Shown here piece by piece: positions 4,900 through 5,987 of a DNA stretch of 5,987 nucleotides. Location of the stretch: assembly GCA_023423675.1 (NCBI GenBank), contig JAFAFD010000236.1:1-5987 (forward strand), given 5' to 3'. Every line of letters starts with the position of its first letter. The stretch's first letter is position 1. A model generated the notes under the pieces. The model had not been told where the DNA came from. It saw only the letters and a program-made list of their open reading frames with translations, and made no database searches. The translations under genes were made by a program, and so were the position numbers. Source of the DNA: Pseudomonadota bacterium. Its GTDB lineage: Bacteria; Pseudomonadota; Gammaproteobacteria; Xanthomonadales; Xanthomonadaceae.

Positions 4900-5987
4900 A
4901 TGCCGATGTCCCTTGCCGCCGATGCTGCGCTGCCCGTGTCCGATACCCCGATGATCCTGCGTCGCGAGCCGGTGCAGCCCGGTGCGTGGCCCGACGACAC
5001 ACTGCCGCTGCTGGCCCGTCTCTATGCCAGCCGCGGCGCGACCACGCCGGACCTTGCGCTGCCACGGCTCGGCAACCTGCATGCGCCCGAGCTGCTGACC
5101 GGCATCGATGCGGCGGTCGCGCTGCTGGTCGAGGCCATCGCCAATGACAAGCGCATCCTGGTGGTGGGCGATTTCGACTGCGATGGTGCCACCGCCTGTG
5201 CGGTCGGCGTGCGCGGCCTGCGCATGCTCGGCGCGCAGCACGTGTTCCATGCCGTGCCCAACCGCATGGTGCACGGCTACGGCCTGTCGCCCTCGCTGGT
5301 GGAGGAGCTGGCCGAACTGCAGCCGGACCTGCTGGTCACCGTCGACCACGGCATTGCCTGCCATGCTGGCGTCAACGCCGCCAAGGCGCGTGGCTGGCAG
5401 GTGCTGGTCACCGACCATCATCTGCCGGGACCGCAGCTGCCGCCGGCCGACGTCATCGTCGACCCGAACCTGGAGGGCGACGACTTCCCCAGCAAATCGC
5501 TGGCCGGTGTCGGCGTCATCTTCTATGTGCTGATGGCCCTGCGCCGGCAGATGCGCGAAGCCGGTGTCTTCGCCGATGGCAAGGGTCCGGACCTGACCAC
5601 GCTGCTGGATCTCGTGGCAGTCGGTACCGTCGCCGATCTGGTTGTGCTGGATGCCAACAACCGCGCCCTGGTCAGCGCCGGCCTGCGTCGGTTGCGTGCC
5701 GGCCATGCCTGCGTCGGCCTGAAGGCGCTGATCGAAGCCAGCGGTCGTGATGCCGCACGGCTGACCGCCACTGACATCGGTTTCGCGCTCGGCCCGCGTC
5801 TCAATGCGGCCGGCCGTCTCGAGGACATGGCGCTGGGGATCGCCCTGCTGCTGACCGAGGATCCGCGCCAGGCCCGCGACATCGCCCAGACCCTGGAGCA
5901 GATCAACGCCGAGCGCCGCGCCGTGCAGCAGTCGATGACCGACGACGCCGAGCAGGCACTGTCGCGCGTTGTGCTGCAGTCCGAGGG
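4900..5987 (+). CDS. recJ: Single-stranded-DNA-specific exonuclease RecJ, 5' part (3' end outside window)
   Basis: RecJ degrades single-stranded DNA 5' to 3' in the cytoplasm and serves RecF-pathway recombination, mismatch repair and base-excision repair. The frame is open from ATG 4900 to the window edge, 362 codons; E. coli RecJ is about 577 residues, so roughly 60% is present. DHH-superfamily motifs appear in order: VVGDFDCDGAT (88-98, metal-binding Asp91, 93 and 95), VTVDHG (146-151), VTDHHLPG (170-177, the DHH signature), LLDLVAVGTVADLV (235-248) and GPRLNAAGR (298-306). The last motif belongs to the DHHA1-type region and coordinates nucleic acid in the family. Motif I has Cys94 where many RecJ proteins have Ala, probably a lineage difference. 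A second in-frame ATG at 4906 would remove two residues. No strong Shine-Dalgarno is seen before either, and no start lies upstream in frame within this intergenic region. Confidence 0.95.
   Translation, partial: MPMSLAADAALPVSDTPMILRREPVQPGAWPDDTLPLLARLYASRGATTPDLALPRLGNLHAPELLTGIDAAVALLVEAIANDKRILVVGDFDCDGATACAVGVRGLRMLGAQHVFHAVPNRMVHGYGLSPSLVEELAELQPDLLVTVDHGIACHAGVNAAKARGWQVLVTDHHLPGPQLPPADVIVDPNLEGDDFPSKSLAGVGVIFYVLMALRRQMREAGVFADGKGPDLTTLLDLVAVGTVADLVVLDANNRALVSAGLRRLRAGHACVGLKALIEASGRDAARLTATDIGFALGPRLNAAGRLEDMALGIALLLTEDPRQARDIAQTLEQINAERRAVQQSMTDDAEQALSRVVLQSE

Noticed and set aside
4636..5706. Long open frame on - (356 codons) opposite recJ
   Set aside because: Gln/His/Arg-rich shadow of recJ; it crosses the intergenic hairpin and the start of the DUF1176 gene and shows no domain.

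Overview
The window is GC-rich, densely coding chromosomal DNA from a gammaproteobacterium of the Xanthomonadaceae, most likely Stenotrophomonas. The strongest clue is a set of short stem-loops headed by GTAG (or GTGG), the form of the SMAG family of REP elements described from Stenotrophomonas maltophilia. Other clues are larger hairpin repeats of the xanthomonad type and a class III PHA synthase pair with the phaE-phaC order. The genus call is inferred from memory of these families; no search was run.

Left part (1-3164, all on +): the 3' part of phaE and all of phaC encode the two subunits of a class III poly(R)-hydroxyalkanoate synthase. They are 6 bases apart and probably translationally coupled. 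A small secreted DUF5329-type protein follows, then a 67-residue PspC-domain membrane protein whose stop overlaps by 4 bases a TTG start for a 150-residue membrane-associated protein with an HExxH motif. Two identical 30-base SMAG copies in direct orientation flank the DUF5329 gene, and the first one contains the phaC stop codon. PhaE carries a lysine-, alanine- and proline-rich tail that resembles histone H1 or the nucleoid-binding phasin PhaF.

Middle (3165-3716): a 552-base stretch without a convincing gene. Two copies of a roughly 90-100 base hairpin element lie in inverted orientation around three SMAG elements and an AT-rich pocket. A short hairpin closes the stretch just past the end of the next gene.

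Right part: a DUF1176 secreted protein (3717-4748, - strand) and recJ (from 4900 to beyond the window end, + strand) are divergently transcribed. Between them is an 18-bp-armed hairpin whose right arm may supply the -35 region of the recJ promoter.

The PHA genes form one functional unit (polymer synthesis at the granule surface). The PspC and HExxH genes look like a second, coupled unit of unknown function. RecJ belongs to recombination and mismatch repair and has no obvious link to the rest. No defence system, phage, plasmid or insertion sequence is visible. The most interesting material is the repeat architecture, the PhaE tail and the PspC/HExxH pair.
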